Shown: one piece after another, positions 1-7,576 of the stretch | Numbering within the stretch: the first letter of the stretch is position 1 | Layout of the letters: every line of letters begins with the position of its first letter | Notes under the pieces: generated by a model | The model's input: only the letters and a program-made list of their open reading frames with translations | What the model was told of the DNA's origin: nothing | Databases searched by the model: none | Program-made: the position numbers and the translations under genes | Source of the DNA: an uncultured Oscillibacter sp. | GTDB lineage: Bacteria; Bacillota; Clostridia; Oscillospirales; Oscillospiraceae | DNA length: 33,736 nucleotides | Direction: 5' to 3' | NCBI GenBank assembly: GCA_934574045.1 | Contig: CAKTMK010000024.1 | Location: forward strand, 1-33,736

Positions 1-1311
1 GAAGAGCTCAAGATCGTTACCTGCCATATGGGCAACGGCTCCTCCATCGCTGCGGTGGACGGCGGCAAGGTGCTGGCCATCGTGGTGGACGGCGAGCTGC
101 GGGACGCCGCAGTGAAGGGCGCCGAGGGCATGATCGTGCTGGACAAGACGCCGTTTTACGCGGAGATGGGCGGTCAGGCGGCCGACCACGGCACGGTGAC
201 GGCGGGCGAGAGCGTGTTCCGCGTGACCAACGTTCAGAAGGACAAGGCCGGGAAGTTCCTGCATTACGGCGTGATGGAGTCCGGCGAGCTGAAGGTGGGC
301 GACGAGGTGACCTCCGCCATCGACGCGGAGCGCCGTCAGGCCATCCGCCGCGCCCACAGCGCCACCCATCTGCTGGACGCCGCGCTGCGGCAGGTGCTGG
401 GCGATCATGTGCATCAGGCCGGTTCTCTGGTGGAGCCGGACCGCCTGCGCTTCGACTTCACCCATTTCTCCGCCATCACGGCAGAGGAGCTGGCTCAGAT
501 CGACCGGCTGGTGAACGACCAGATCCTTGCGGGCCTGCCGGTCGTGACGCAGGAGCTTCCTATCGAGGAGGCGAAGAAGCTGGGCGCCACCGCGCTTTTC
601 GGTGAAAAGTACGGCAAGACCGTCCGCGTGGTGTTCATGGGCGAGGGTGAAAAGCCGTTCTCCATGGAGTTCTGCGGCGGCACCCATCTGGACAACACCG
701 CCAAGGCCGGCCCGTTCCGCATCAAGTCCGAAGCGTCGGTGGCCTCCGGCGTGCGCCGGATCGAGGCCACGGTGGGCAAGGCGTCTCTGGAGACCATGAA
801 CCGGATGCAGGAGGTGCTGTTCCACGCGGCGGAGGTCATGAAGACCAATCCCGGCGAGCTGGTGAACCGCGCGGAGCAGATGGTGGGCGAGGCCCGGGAG
901 CTGCGCCGCACGCTGGAGAAGTTCCAGGCCAAGGCGTCGCTGGGCGAGGCCCAGCAGTTCCTGATGTCCGCCAAGACCGTGGGCGGGTTGAAGGTACTGA
1001 CCAACATCCGGCCCGACGCGGACGCCAACGCGCTGCGCCAGATGGGCGACTTCCTGCGGGATAAGGAGCCGGGCGTGGTGGCGGTCCTCGCCAGCACTGC
1101 GGGCGAGAAGATCACGTTTCTCGCCGTGTGCGGCAAGGAGGCCGTGGCCAAGGGCGTCAAGGCCGGCGAGCTGGTGAAGCTGGTGTCCGGCATTGCCGGA
1201 GGCTCCGGCGGCGGCAAGCCAGACTCCGCCATGGGCGGCGGAAAAGATGTCCTGAAGCTGGACGACGCGCTGGCCGCGGTGGACGACTTCGTTGCCGGGA
1301 AGCTGGGCTGA
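1..1311 (+). CDS. alaS: alanyl-tRNA synthetase, C-terminal half (5' end outside window)
   Basis: The reading frame is open from base 1, so the catalytic N-terminal half lies upstream; 436 residues remain of a family usually near 875. The enzyme charges tRNA-Ala, and this part holds the editing domain and the C-Ala (DHHA1-type) domain. The four editing-site zinc ligands are visible as HSATH (residues 119-123 of the fragment) and CGGTH (225-229). The glycine-rich tail GGSGGGKPDSAMGGG is typical of the AlaS C-terminus. The stop TGA overlaps an in-frame-incompatible ATG, but the next gene has its own ribosome binding site further on. Nothing looks broken. The identification is secure; only the missing 5' part cannot be judged. 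Confidence 0.97.
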   Translation, partial: EELKIVTCHMGNGSSIAAVDGGKVLAIVVDGELRDAAVKGAEGMIVLDKTPFYAEMGGQAADHGTVTAGESVFRVTNVQKDKAGKFLHYGVMESGELKVGDEVTSAIDAERRQAIRRAHSATHLLDAALRQVLGDHVHQAGSLVEPDRLRFDFTHFSAITAEELAQIDRLVNDQILAGLPVVTQELPIEEAKKLGATALFGEKYGKTVRVVFMGEGEKPFSMEFCGGTHLDNTAKAGPFRIKSEASVASGVRRIEATVGKASLETMNRMQEVLFHAAEVMKTNPGELVNRAEQMVGEARELRRTLEKFQAKASLGEAQQFLMSAKTVGGLKVLTNIRPDADANALRQMGDFLRDKEPGVVAVLASTAGEKITFLAVCGKEAVAKGVKAGELVKLVSGIAGGSGGGKPDSAMGGGKDVLKLDDALAAVDDFVAGKLG

Positions 1312-1355
1312 TGCCGCCGATTATCCCTCACTTTACCGCAGAAAAGAGGAACGAT

Positions 1356-1529
1356 ATGCTGCCAAAGGACCCGGCGATTCTGCTGAGCGTGGTGAACACG
1401 AAGCTGCGGGACGATTACGCCGATCTGGAGGATCTGTGCGCCGCGGAGGACGCGGACCGGGCAGCGCTGGAACAGGCGCTGGCCGCGATGGGCTGTCATT
1501 ACGACACGGCGCACCGCCAATTTGTCTGA
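1356..1529 (+). CDS. DUF4250 domain-containing small protein
   Basis: This 57-residue protein starts MLPKDPAILLSVVNTKLRD and ends in a YDxxxxQFV-like tail, which is the pattern I associate with DUF4250, a short protein family of clostridia with no known function. ATG 1356 is preferred over the upstream in-frame ATG at 1311, because AAGAGGA (1344-1350) sits just before it and the family begins at MLPKDP. It follows alaS by 44 bases and precedes the HIT gene by 35, so cotranscription is likely. No membrane segment, signal peptide or cysteine cluster is seen. The composition is acidic with a helix-forming middle (residues about 20-45). Confidence 0.8.
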   Translation: MLPKDPAILLSVVNTKLRDDYADLEDLCAAEDADRAALEQALAAMGCHYDTAHRQFV

Positions 1530-1564
1530 GAAGCCCCAAGATCAAATGAAAGGAGGAAAACACA

Positions 1565-1903
1565 ATGTCTGATTGCTTATTCTGCAAGATCGCCGCGGGA
1601 GAGATCCCCAGCGGCAAGGTGTACGAGGACGAGCTGTGCTATGCGTTCAACGACATCGCGCCGCAGGCGCCGACTCACTTCCTCGTCATTCCCAAGGCTC
1701 ACATCGGCTCCGTGTCGGAGATCAATGGGAGCAACAGCGCGGTGGTGGCCCACATCTTTGAGGTGATCGCCAAGATCACCGCGGAGAAGGGCATCGAGAG
1801 CTACCGTGTGGTGTCCAACATCGGCGAGCAGGCGGGCCAGAGCGTGCATCACCTGCATTTCCACGTTCTCAGCGGCCGGGATATGACGTGGCCTCCGGGC
1901 TGA
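1565..1903 (+). CDS. HIT family hydrolase (HinT-like)
   Basis: At 112 residues it is the usual size for a bacterial HinT protein. The N-terminal CLFCKIAAGEIPS and the histidine triad SVHHLHFHVLSG near the C-terminus define the HIT superfamily. HinT enzymes hydrolyse purine nucleoside phosphoramidates and acyl-AMP; the middle histidine of the triad carries the AMP in the intermediate. AAAGGAGGAAAA just upstream supports ATG 1565. It is the last gene before a strong terminator at 1996-2029, so it closes the alaS-DUF4250-HIT group. The cellular substrate is unknown, as for most HinT proteins. The first-pair cysteines (C4 and C7) are common in clostridial members and may bind zinc. Confidence 0.93.
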   Translation: MSDCLFCKIAAGEIPSGKVYEDELCYAFNDIAPQAPTHFLVIPKAHIGSVSEINGSNSAVVAHIFEVIAKITAEKGIESYRVVSNIGEQAGQSVHHLHFHVLSGRDMTWPPG

Positions 1904-1995
1904 CGAGCGAGCAAAGTCCATTTCGCTCCGCTTCCGCCGGTGGCGAAAGCTGCGCTGCGATTCCGGCGAAAATGTAAATGACAGCGTTCTATTTA

Positions 1996-2029
1996 CGCGC
2001 CCCTGCGGGTCTCCCGCGGGGGCGCGTTT
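1996..2029 (+). terminator. intrinsic terminator after the HIT gene
   Basis: Arms 1996-2009 and 2013-2026 pair over 14 bp with one G-U pair and a 3-base loop (TCT), followed by TTTC. The hairpin is very stable but the U-run is short. It separates the alaS group from the tetR promoter. Confidence 0.75.
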
Positions 2030-2137
2030 CTGCGTTAAGCTCCACATGGTGCACATACGGGCCGACCATTTTACCGTCTGCCCAGCTTTAGGCCAGTGGG
2101 AGAGAAAGCCGAAAATACAAAATCTGCGATGGACTGC

Positions 2138-2165
2138 TTGACAAATAAAAAAACAACGCTATAAT
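2138..2165 (+). promoter_or_regulatory. sigma-A-type promoter of the tetR operon
   Basis: TTGACA (2138-2143) and TATAAT (2160-2165) are both perfect consensus with a 16-base spacer. The -10 box lies inside the left arm of the inverted repeat at 2157-2189, so bound repressor would block polymerase directly. Confidence 0.9.
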
Positions 2166-2189
2166 TAAACTGCAAGTTTAATTATAGCG
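2157..2189. promoter_or_regulatory. perfect 15-bp inverted repeat, likely TetR operator
   Basis: Bases 2157-2171 (CGCTATAATTAAACT) are exactly repeated in reverse complement at 2175-2189 around the centre GCA. The repeat covers the -10 box and the probable transcription start and ends ten bases before the tetR ATG. Size, symmetry and position are those of an autoregulatory TetR-family operator. That the adjacent regulator binds it is inference. Confidence 0.85.
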
Positions 2190-2198
2190 AGGTGGAGT

Positions 2199-2834
2199 AT
2201 GGGACGCAGGATCAAACAGCCCCGGAGCGCACACCGGGAGGCCATCGCCGCCGCGGCCTCCGCGCTGTTCATGAAAGCTGGGATCGCGGCGGTGTCCATG
2301 GACGAGATCGCCGCGGCAGCGGGGTACAGCAAGGCGACGCTGTACGTTTACTTCCAGAATAAGGAGGAGATCGTCGGGCTGCTGGTGCTGGAGAGCATGA
2401 AAAAGCTCTACGCCTGCATCTGCGCGGCGCTGGAGGAGGAGCGCGGCGCGTGGGAGCAGTATCTGCGGATCTGCCGCGCGCTGGCCCAGTATCAGACGGA
2501 CTTCCCGTTCTACTTTCAGATGGCGCTGGAGCGCATCAACATCGACTTTACCGGTGAGCATCTGCCGGAGGACGAGGAGACGTACCGGATCGGGGAGCGG
2601 ATCAACGAAAAGTTAAACGACTTTGTGCGCTCCGGCATGGAACGGGGGGAGCTGCGGCGGGATCTGGAGCCGCGGGCCGCGGTGTTCCAGCTCTGGGGGA
2701 TGCTGGCGGGGCTGATCCAGCTGGCCGCCAGCAAGGAGCCGTATATTCAGGCGGCCATGGGACTGACGCGGGAGCGGTTTCTGGAGAGCGGCTTCGCGCT
2801 GCTGGGCCGCGCGCTGAAGGGAGAGGACGCCTGA
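2199..2834 (+). CDS. TetR/AcrR family transcriptional regulator
   Basis: The protein has 211 residues, the standard size. The N-terminal DNA-binding domain spans residues about 12-58; its recognition helix region SMDEIAAAAGYSKATLYVYF matches the TetR consensus, including the (T/S)LYxYF ending. The remaining residues form the ligand-binding and dimer domain, which is too variable to name an inducer. The stop codon overlaps the ATG of the next gene by one base, so it leads the operon it presumably controls. ATG 2199 follows GCGAGGTGGAGT. A redox-active, electrophilic or aromatic inducer would fit the flavin reductase downstream, but the sequence does not show this. Confidence 0.93.
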   Translation: MGRRIKQPRSAHREAIAAAASALFMKAGIAAVSMDEIAAAAGYSKATLYVYFQNKEEIVGLLVLESMKKLYACICAALEEERGAWEQYLRICRALAQYQTDFPFYFQMALERINIDFTGEHLPEDEETYRIGERINEKLNDFVRSGMERGELRRDLEPRAAVFQLWGMLAGLIQLAASKEPYIQAAMGLTRERFLESGFALLGRALKGEDA

Positions 2835-3403
2835 TGGAAAATAAGAAGGTGCTTGCCATTCTGGGCGGGCCGCATCCTCACGGGCTGACGGCGGCGATGC
2901 TGGATCGGGCCGTTTGCGCCGCGGAGCGGGCGGGCTGCGAGGTGACGCGGATCAATCTGTACGAGAAAACGATCGGCTTCTGCATGGGCTGCGCGGCCTG
3001 CCAGCGGACGGGCGCGTGCGTCCGGCAGGACGACATTCAGGAGATCGCCGCGCGGCTCAAAGAGAGCGGCACGGTGATCCTGGCCGCGCCGGTATTCTGG
3101 GCCAACGTCCCCGCCGCGGTGAAGAATCTGTTCGACCGTCTGTGGGGGACGGCCATGGGCGAGACGGGAGCCTTCCCGGAGCCGCGCCTTGCCGGAAAGC
3201 GGTATCTGCTGCTGACCGCGTGCAATACGCCTGCGCCGTTTTCGTGGTTGTTCAACCAGAGCCGGGGGGCTGTTTCGCGGATGGAGGAATTTTTCAGAAC
3301 CGCCGGAATGAAGCCCATGGGGAAGTTCGTATGCGCGGGCGCGGCAGGCCGGAAAGAGCTGCCGGAGCGGCTGGCCCGCAGGATCGAGAGGTGCTGGAGA
3401 TGA
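2834..3403 (+). CDS. NADPH-dependent FMN reductase-type iron-sulfur flavoprotein (Isf-like)
   Basis: This 189-residue flavodoxin-fold protein has the FMN phosphate loop GGPHPHGLT (11-19) and the flavin-contacting stretch APVFWANVPAAVKNLFDRLW (85-104). Between them lies a compact cysteine cluster, C50-x2-C53-x2-C56-x5-C62, followed by the acidic pair QDD. The Isf family of anaerobes holds a [4Fe-4S] cluster in a CX2CX2CX4-7C motif beside FMN, and this sequence fits that spacing. It probably moves electrons between a reduced carrier and an acceptor in the cytoplasm. It is translationally coupled to tetR upstream (1-base overlap) and to the FMN-binding protein downstream (ATGA overlap). A plain azo- or quinone-reductase role remains possible. 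Confidence 0.85.
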   Translation: MENKKVLAILGGPHPHGLTAAMLDRAVCAAERAGCEVTRINLYEKTIGFCMGCAACQRTGACVRQDDIQEIAARLKESGTVILAAPVFWANVPAAVKNLFDRLWGTAMGETGAFPEPRLAGKRYLLLTACNTPAPFSWLFNQSRGAVSRMEEFFRTAGMKPMGKFVCAGAAGRKELPERLARRIERCWR

Positions 3404-3801
3404 AAAGACGGACGGTGCAGACCGCGCTGCTGGGAGCGCTGGCGTGCTGCGCGGTCCTTGGGGCGGCGTATCTCTGGAGCGTACACGATTACCAGCGGAC
3501 AGTGGCGGCGATGACGTTCCGGGAGCCGGAGCTTGCGGCCATCCCGGACGGGACCTATACCGGAACGTGTGATGTGCGGTTTATCCGCGCCGGCGTGGCG
3601 GTCACGGTGCGAAGCGGCCGGATCGAGCGCATCGACCTGCTGGAACACAAAAACGGCCGCGGCCAGCCGGCGGAGGCGGTGCTGGACGAGATCATCGCGG
3701 AGCAGCGGGTGGATGTGGACGCCGTGACCGGCGCGACCAACTCCAGCTCCGTGCTGAAAAAGTCGGTGGAAAACGCGCTGGAGAGCGCCGTGCCCCAATG
3801 A
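3400..3801 (+). CDS. membrane-anchored FMN-binding domain protein (covalent flavinylation site)
   Basis: This 133-residue protein has a positively charged start (MKRR) and one hydrophobic segment at residues about 8-27, which should anchor it with the remainder outside the cell. The outer part is an FMN_bind domain: GTYTGTCDV (51-59), the SGRIERIDLLEH strand, and the signature D107-AVTGAT113-NSS. In NqrC/RnfG-type domains the last threonine of this motif is the site where ApbE attaches FMN through a phosphoester, so Thr113 is the expected flavinylated residue. The start is set by the ATGA overlap with the flavoprotein gene. The pair suggests a small extracytoplasmic electron-transfer module; no ApbE gene is in the window. 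Confidence 0.88.
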   Translation: MKRRTVQTALLGALACCAVLGAAYLWSVHDYQRTVAAMTFREPELAAIPDGTYTGTCDVRFIRAGVAVTVRSGRIERIDLLEHKNGRGQPAEAVLDEIIAEQRVDVDAVTGATNSSSVLKKSVENALESAVPQ

Positions 3802-3824
3802 CCGGCGCGCGCGGGGAGCTTTGG

Positions 3825-3854
3825 CCGCGCCGGGGGCACGGCTTGCGGTTTTTT
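3825..3854 (+). terminator. probable terminator after the FMN-binding protein
   Basis: CCGCGCCG (3825-3832) pairs with CGGC (3839-3842) and GCGG (3845-3848) around a two-base bulge, followed by TTTTTT (3849-3854). An alternative stem is CCGGCGCG (3802-3809) with CGCGCCGG (3826-3833). The U-run is good; the exact fold is uncertain. Confidence 0.55.
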
Positions 3855-3878
3855 GACCGTTTGCGTGGAAAGTTCTGC

Positions 3879-3907
3879 TTGAAATCCTGCACATAATATG
3901 GCAGAAT
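3879..3907 (+). promoter_or_regulatory. putative promoter of the Rrf2 gene
   Basis: TTGAAA (3879-3884) and CAGAAT (3902-3907) are separated by 17 bases; TAATAT at 3894-3899 is a competing -10-like sequence. The site lies 24 bases before the Rrf2 ATG and would be a natural place for autoregulation. Confidence 0.45.
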
Positions 3908-3930
3908 AGAGACGGAAACGGGGGATTCGC

Positions 3931-4389
3931 ATGAAAATATCCACAAAGGGACGCTATGCGCTGCGGCTGATGATCGACTTGGCCTGCCGCAGCGGAGACA
4001 CGCCAGTGTCGCTGAAGGATGCGGCAGACCGGCAGGGCATCTCTCCCAAATATCTTGAGCAGATCGCGGGGCTTCTCTGCAAGGCCGGACTGGTCCGCAG
4101 CGTCCGGGGCGCGCAGGGAGGCTATCTTCTTTCCAGGCAGCCGGAGGAATATACCGTGGGTGAGATCCTGCGGCTGACGGAGGGGAATCTGGCCCCGGTG
4201 GCCTGTCTGGAGGACCCGGAGAACCGGTGCAGCCGGAGAGAGCAGTGCGCCACGGTAGACTTCTGGACGGGACTGTACGCGGTCATCAATCAGTATATCG
4301 ACCGATACACGCTGGCCGATCTGGTGCGGGCGGAGCGGAGCCGATCCCGGAGGGGCGCGGCGGATGGACAAAACGAAAAAGACGGATGA
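3931..4389 (+). CDS. Rrf2 family transcriptional regulator (IscR-like cysteine pattern)
   Basis: The 152-residue protein opens with MKISTKGRYALRLMIDLA, the hallmark of the Rrf2 family. A winged helix-turn-helix covers residues 1-65 and includes the wing motif VRGAQGGYLL. Three cysteines at 92, 100 and 106 (C-x7-C-x5-C) fall where IscR holds its Fe-S cluster (92, 98, 104), so an Fe-S or redox-sensing role is likely. The remaining ligand, His107 in IscR, has no obvious match. No Fe-S assembly genes follow, so its targets are probably elsewhere, possibly including the flavoprotein operon upstream. The stop codon lies inside the left arm of the downstream terminator. Confidence 0.92.
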   Translation: MKISTKGRYALRLMIDLACRSGDTPVSLKDAADRQGISPKYLEQIAGLLCKAGLVRSVRGAQGGYLLSRQPEEYTVGEILRLTEGNLAPVACLEDPENRCSRREQCATVDFWTGLYAVINQYIDRYTLADLVRAERSRSRRGAADGQNEKDG

Positions 4390-4417
4390 AAAGCAGGCGC
4401 TTTTCATCCGTCTTTTT
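4376..4417. terminator. bidirectional terminator between Rrf2 and FapA-like genes
   Basis: Bases 4376-4394 and 4399-4417 form a perfect 19-bp stem with the 4-base loop AGGC. One flank is AAAAA and the other TTTTT, so it gives a U-run in both directions and serves both convergent genes. It includes the Rrf2 stop codon (4387-4389). Confidence 0.93.
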
Positions 4418-4434
4418 GTCGGTTTTCAGCCGGA

Positions 4435-6267
4435 TCACATGAACTTGATGTCGCGGGTCTCCGGGTCAAACACAGCGACGCAGCCGCCGATCATCGACTC
4501 GATCACACGGCCTGCGCTGCCGATGGTCAGCCGCACGCCGGGATACAGCTCATTGCACTCCAGACGGCTGGTGGGCAGACTGGTCAACTGACGGGAAAGC
4601 TCCGCCTGCTGGGCGGTCAGGGCCTTTTCCCGCTCCGCCAGCTCCGTGATCCGGGCCACCGCGTTTTCGATCTCCCGGCTGGAGCGGGCGTCAGGACGGC
4701 CGCCCTGATCCTCCATCCGCTTTTTCAGATAGGTGGCCCGCTTGGCAAGCTCACTGGCCTCCTTGCGGATGGCAGTCAGCTCGGTCTTGTTGGCGGCGAA
4801 CTCTTCCCGCACGTCCGGCTTCACGCCCATGCAGATCTTGGTGGTGCGGCCCGTCTGAGAGCCGATGCAGGATGCCTTGACGTTCTGCGCGGCCACGATC
4901 TGGCCGCCGATGATCGCGCCCCGTCCGCCGGTGACGGTGACGGAGCCGCTGCAATAGACGCAGGAGGTGAGGATGTATTCCGATTCCAGATTTTCGGCGT
5001 AGACCGTGCAGTTTTCCAGATACTTGACCCGCACGTTTTTACCCCGGATCACGGCCTGTCCATTGCCGGAGACGCCGTTGGAGATCACGAGGTCGCCGCC
5101 GGCCTCCACGCAGGCGGCCTCCACCAAACCGCTGATGACGATGTCGCCGGTGGCCTTGACGGAGAACTGCTCCCGCACGTCGCCCCGGATGTTCACGTCG
5201 CCGCGGAAGTCGATGTTGCCCGTGGAGTAATCCACATCGTTGGGGATGTTCAGCAGGTCCTTCACGTTGAACGTGCCGCCGCGGAACTCCAGGAATCCGT
5301 CCAGCAGGGAGAGGAGCTTGGTTCCGTCCGGACTGACGGCAGTGCCGCTTCCGGCAGGGACAGACGCCGCCTTCACCGGCGGCGCGGCGATGGGAAGGCC
5401 GTCCACCCGCTTCCCGGGCGTGCCGGGGACGGGGAGATGGATGTCGCAGATGACCGCGTCCTTGGCGATGGCCTGCACATTGCTCTGCGCCCGGTAGTCC
5501 ACCACCTTGGACTCTGTGTCGGCGGTGCGGGTGTAGCTGCGGGAGAAGTGCTCGTCGATCCAGCCGTCCGTTCCGGGGACGGGGTCCGTGCCGCGGGCGA
5601 TGGGAAGGAGCTGGAAGTATACCTTGTCGGAAAGCGCGGCCTCTACCGCCGGCTGGCTGACGCCGTGGACGACCTTGGCCGCGGAGAGCATCGTCTCCAC
5701 GTCCTTGACGGTGAGGGTTTTTCCGTTCCCGCTGGGCGGCAGCAGCAGCAGCCACGCGGCCATGCCGTCTCCGGCGACCAGCACCTCGCCCATCTCGTCG
5801 ATATCCAGCGGCGGCTCCGGCCCGGCGGGAGCCGCCGGTTCCGCCGGCTGCTCGCCGTCCGCCTGCTGCGCGGCCTTTTTTTCCGCCTCCGCCTGCGCGG
5901 CGGCGCGGGCCTGAAGACCGGCGTTCTCCATGTCCAGCCAGCGCTGGGAAAGAACGGCGGCCTGACGCAGGACCTTGTAAAAGCTCTTTTTCAGCGTGTC
6001 CGTCGGGATCTCCGGCCCGGCAGACCAGCTCTGAAATCTGGGGTTCAGACTGGGCAGGCCCGGATGGCCGCACCGGCTCCAGACCTTTGCCAGCGCGTTC
6101 CCCGCCGGAACGGCGAAGGCGTCCGGCTCCTCTTTGGGCGGAGCGGGCGGGGCCGCGTCCGGCTGAGGGACGGTCTCCTCGGGCGGAAGCGTGCTTTCCG
6201 CCTCCTTCTTCCGCGAACCAAGGCCGCCAAACAGTTTTTTGAATGCGCTCATATTCTGCTCCGGCAT
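4435..6267 (-). CDS. FapA family (DUF342) protein
   Basis: The protein has 610 residues. After a short start comes an acidic, proline- and alanine-rich linker (about 15-50). A DUF342/FapA domain follows (about 165-480), and its second half reads as a right-handed beta-helix of short turns (GDVNIRGDV, GDIVISGLV, GSVTVTGG). A coiled coil covers roughly residues 490-575, and the end is EARxLTIGS-like with a DIKFM terminus. DUF342 proteins are widespread in Firmicutes and are often called flagellar assembly protein A, but their biochemistry is unknown. No flagellar gene is nearby. It is transcribed alone from a clear promoter and ends at the shared terminator. GTGAGG precedes ATG 6267; a second ATG five codons on lacks a good site. 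Confidence 0.85.
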   Translation of the reverse strand: MPEQNMSAFKKLFGGLGSRKKEAESTLPPEETVPQPDAAPPAPPKEEPDAFAVPAGNALAKVWSRCGHPGLPSLNPRFQSWSAGPEIPTDTLKKSFYKVLRQAAVLSQRWLDMENAGLQARAAAQAEAEKKAAQQADGEQPAEPAAPAGPEPPLDIDEMGEVLVAGDGMAAWLLLLPPSGNGKTLTVKDVETMLSAAKVVHGVSQPAVEAALSDKVYFQLLPIARGTDPVPGTDGWIDEHFSRSYTRTADTESKVVDYRAQSNVQAIAKDAVICDIHLPVPGTPGKRVDGLPIAAPPVKAASVPAGSGTAVSPDGTKLLSLLDGFLEFRGGTFNVKDLLNIPNDVDYSTGNIDFRGDVNIRGDVREQFSVKATGDIVISGLVEAACVEAGGDLVISNGVSGNGQAVIRGKNVRVKYLENCTVYAENLESEYILTSCVYCSGSVTVTGGRGAIIGGQIVAAQNVKASCIGSQTGRTTKICMGVKPDVREEFAANKTELTAIRKEASELAKRATYLKKRMEDQGGRPDARSSREIENAVARITELAEREKALTAQQAELSRQLTSLPTSRLECNELYPGVRLTIGSAGRVIESMIGGCVAVFDPETRDIKFM

Positions 6268-6342
6268 ATCCTCACTCCCCCGATCTGTGTGCAGGTCTGC
6301 TCCCGGCGTTTTCCGCCAAAAAAGTATGTGATATTTATATAA

Positions 6343-6370
6343 AGTATACCACGTATTGGCAGAAAGTCAA
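6343..6370 (-). promoter_or_regulatory. promoter of the FapA-like gene
   Basis: On the minus strand TTGACT (6370-6365) and TATACT (6348-6343) are separated by 16 bases. The surrounding A/T-rich stretch stands out in a GC-rich region. The leader would be about 70 bases long. Confidence 0.8.
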
Positions 6371-6403
6371 ATGACGTATCGTGCAGAACTGCAAGATTTC
6401 CGG

Positions 6404-7576
6404 TCAGTCTCCGTTGGAGAGCAGGGGGAAGCGGAAAACGTCCTTGCCGCTGTGCAGATCGACGTAGCAGAACGCCCCGTCCCGCACGATGCCGCAGCAG
6501 TCATTATAGATCAGCGGCACGTAGAGTGTGGAGGAGCTGCACTCCAGCGTCTGCAGGCGGCGCTTGTCCGCATCCAGGACCTCGATGGTCTTGCCGTACT
6601 CCAGATACCGGAAGAAGTACAGCGTATCGGACACGGGGTCCCGCGTGGGCGTGAGGTTTCCGTTGTTCGGCCAGTTGTCCGGCCACTCGCTGGAAAAGCC
6701 CGCCGGGGGGTTCGTCTGGACCGTCCCATGCTCCAGATCCAGATAGCAGAAGATGCGCCAGTCCTCAATCTCCTCGTCGTATCCGTCCACATACAGCACG
6801 CCGTCCTTCGAGCTGAGCTGCGGCCCGCCCTCATAGGAGAAGTGGCCGGGGCCATTTTCCGGAAAGAACGGGGTGAAGGCGGAGCCGGGGAAGTAGGCGG
6901 CGGTCTCGCCGGAGACGGTCAGCACCGTCACGGAGTCGTCAGAGTCAATGACCGCCAGACGGTCCTCGTCCAGATAGAGCGTTCCCGCCGAGCCGAACTC
7001 CCGCAGCCAGCTCCCGTCCCGGGCCGCGATGGTGCATTGGAAGTCTCCGGACTGGGAGAACATGCCGTTCCCGGTGTCGTCGGGGTCCCCACTCCTGAGG
7101 ATCAGGAAAGGGGCGGCCAGCTCCTGCTGGACGGGGTCGGGGCAGGTGGGGACGGAGATGGACGCGTAAATCGGGTCCGTCACCATCCGCCCGTCGGCGG
7201 TGGCCAGCCCGAACAGGGACAGGCGGTCGCTGATGTAGTTTTGGATCTCCGGCTCCGCGCCCAGATAGGGGACGAGGGGGCCGTAATCATTCCGGGCGGT
7301 GAGCGCGCCGCCCTGATAGGGCTGGAACCGGCTGTACAGCGGGGCGGTGGGCTGATAGGGCGTGAGCTTGGACCAGTCGGTGTAAACCGGGGATACCGGC
7401 GCCGGATCGTCCGGCTCCGCGCTGCTCTCAGCGGAACTGCTGCCTGCGCTGCTCTGAGCGGGAGCGCCGCTCTCCGCCGCGCTGCTGCCCGCGCCGCTCT
7501 GGGCGGGCTGGGTCGGGGCGGCGCAGCCGGTCAAAAGCAGGATCGCCGCCAGCACGGCGGGCCACGCCCGGTTCAT
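6404..7576 (-). CDS. putative lipoprotein, WG-repeat-like extracellular protein
   Basis: This 390-residue protein has a lipoprotein signal: a hydrophobic stretch ending in LLTGC with the lipid cysteine at residue 18. A low-complexity Ser/Ala/Pro/Gln linker follows to about residue 60. The outer domain carries phrases such as LFGLATADGRMVTDPIYASI, TLYLDEDRLAVIDSDDSVTVL and DAVLYVDGY-like strands, which resemble the degenerate WG/KWG beta-propeller repeats of clostridial surface lipoproteins. I do not recognise a catalytic site. Its ATG overlaps the stop of the upstream PstS-like lipoprotein gene by four bases, so the two are made together and may act together at the cell surface. The function is unknown. 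Confidence 0.75.
   Translation of the reverse strand: MNRAWPAVLAAILLLTGCAAPTQPAQSGAGSSAAESGAPAQSSAGSSSAESSAEPDDPAPVSPVYTDWSKLTPYQPTAPLYSRFQPYQGGALTARNDYGPLVPYLGAEPEIQNYISDRLSLFGLATADGRMVTDPIYASISVPTCPDPVQQELAAPFLILRSGDPDDTGNGMFSQSGDFQCTIAARDGSWLREFGSAGTLYLDEDRLAVIDSDDSVTVLTVSGETAAYFPGSAFTPFFPENGPGHFSYEGGPQLSSKDGVLYVDGYDEEIEDWRIFCYLDLEHGTVQTNPPAGFSSEWPDNWPNNGNLTPTRDPVSDTLYFFRYLEYGKTIEVLDADKRRLQTLECSSSTLYVPLIYNDCCGIVRDGAFCYVDLHSGKDVFRFPLLSNGD

Noticed and set aside
1311..1355. Earlier start (ATG 1311) for the DUF4250 protein, overlapping the alaS stop
   Set aside because: ATG 1356 has the ribosome binding site and matches the family N-terminus; the extra 15 residues do not.
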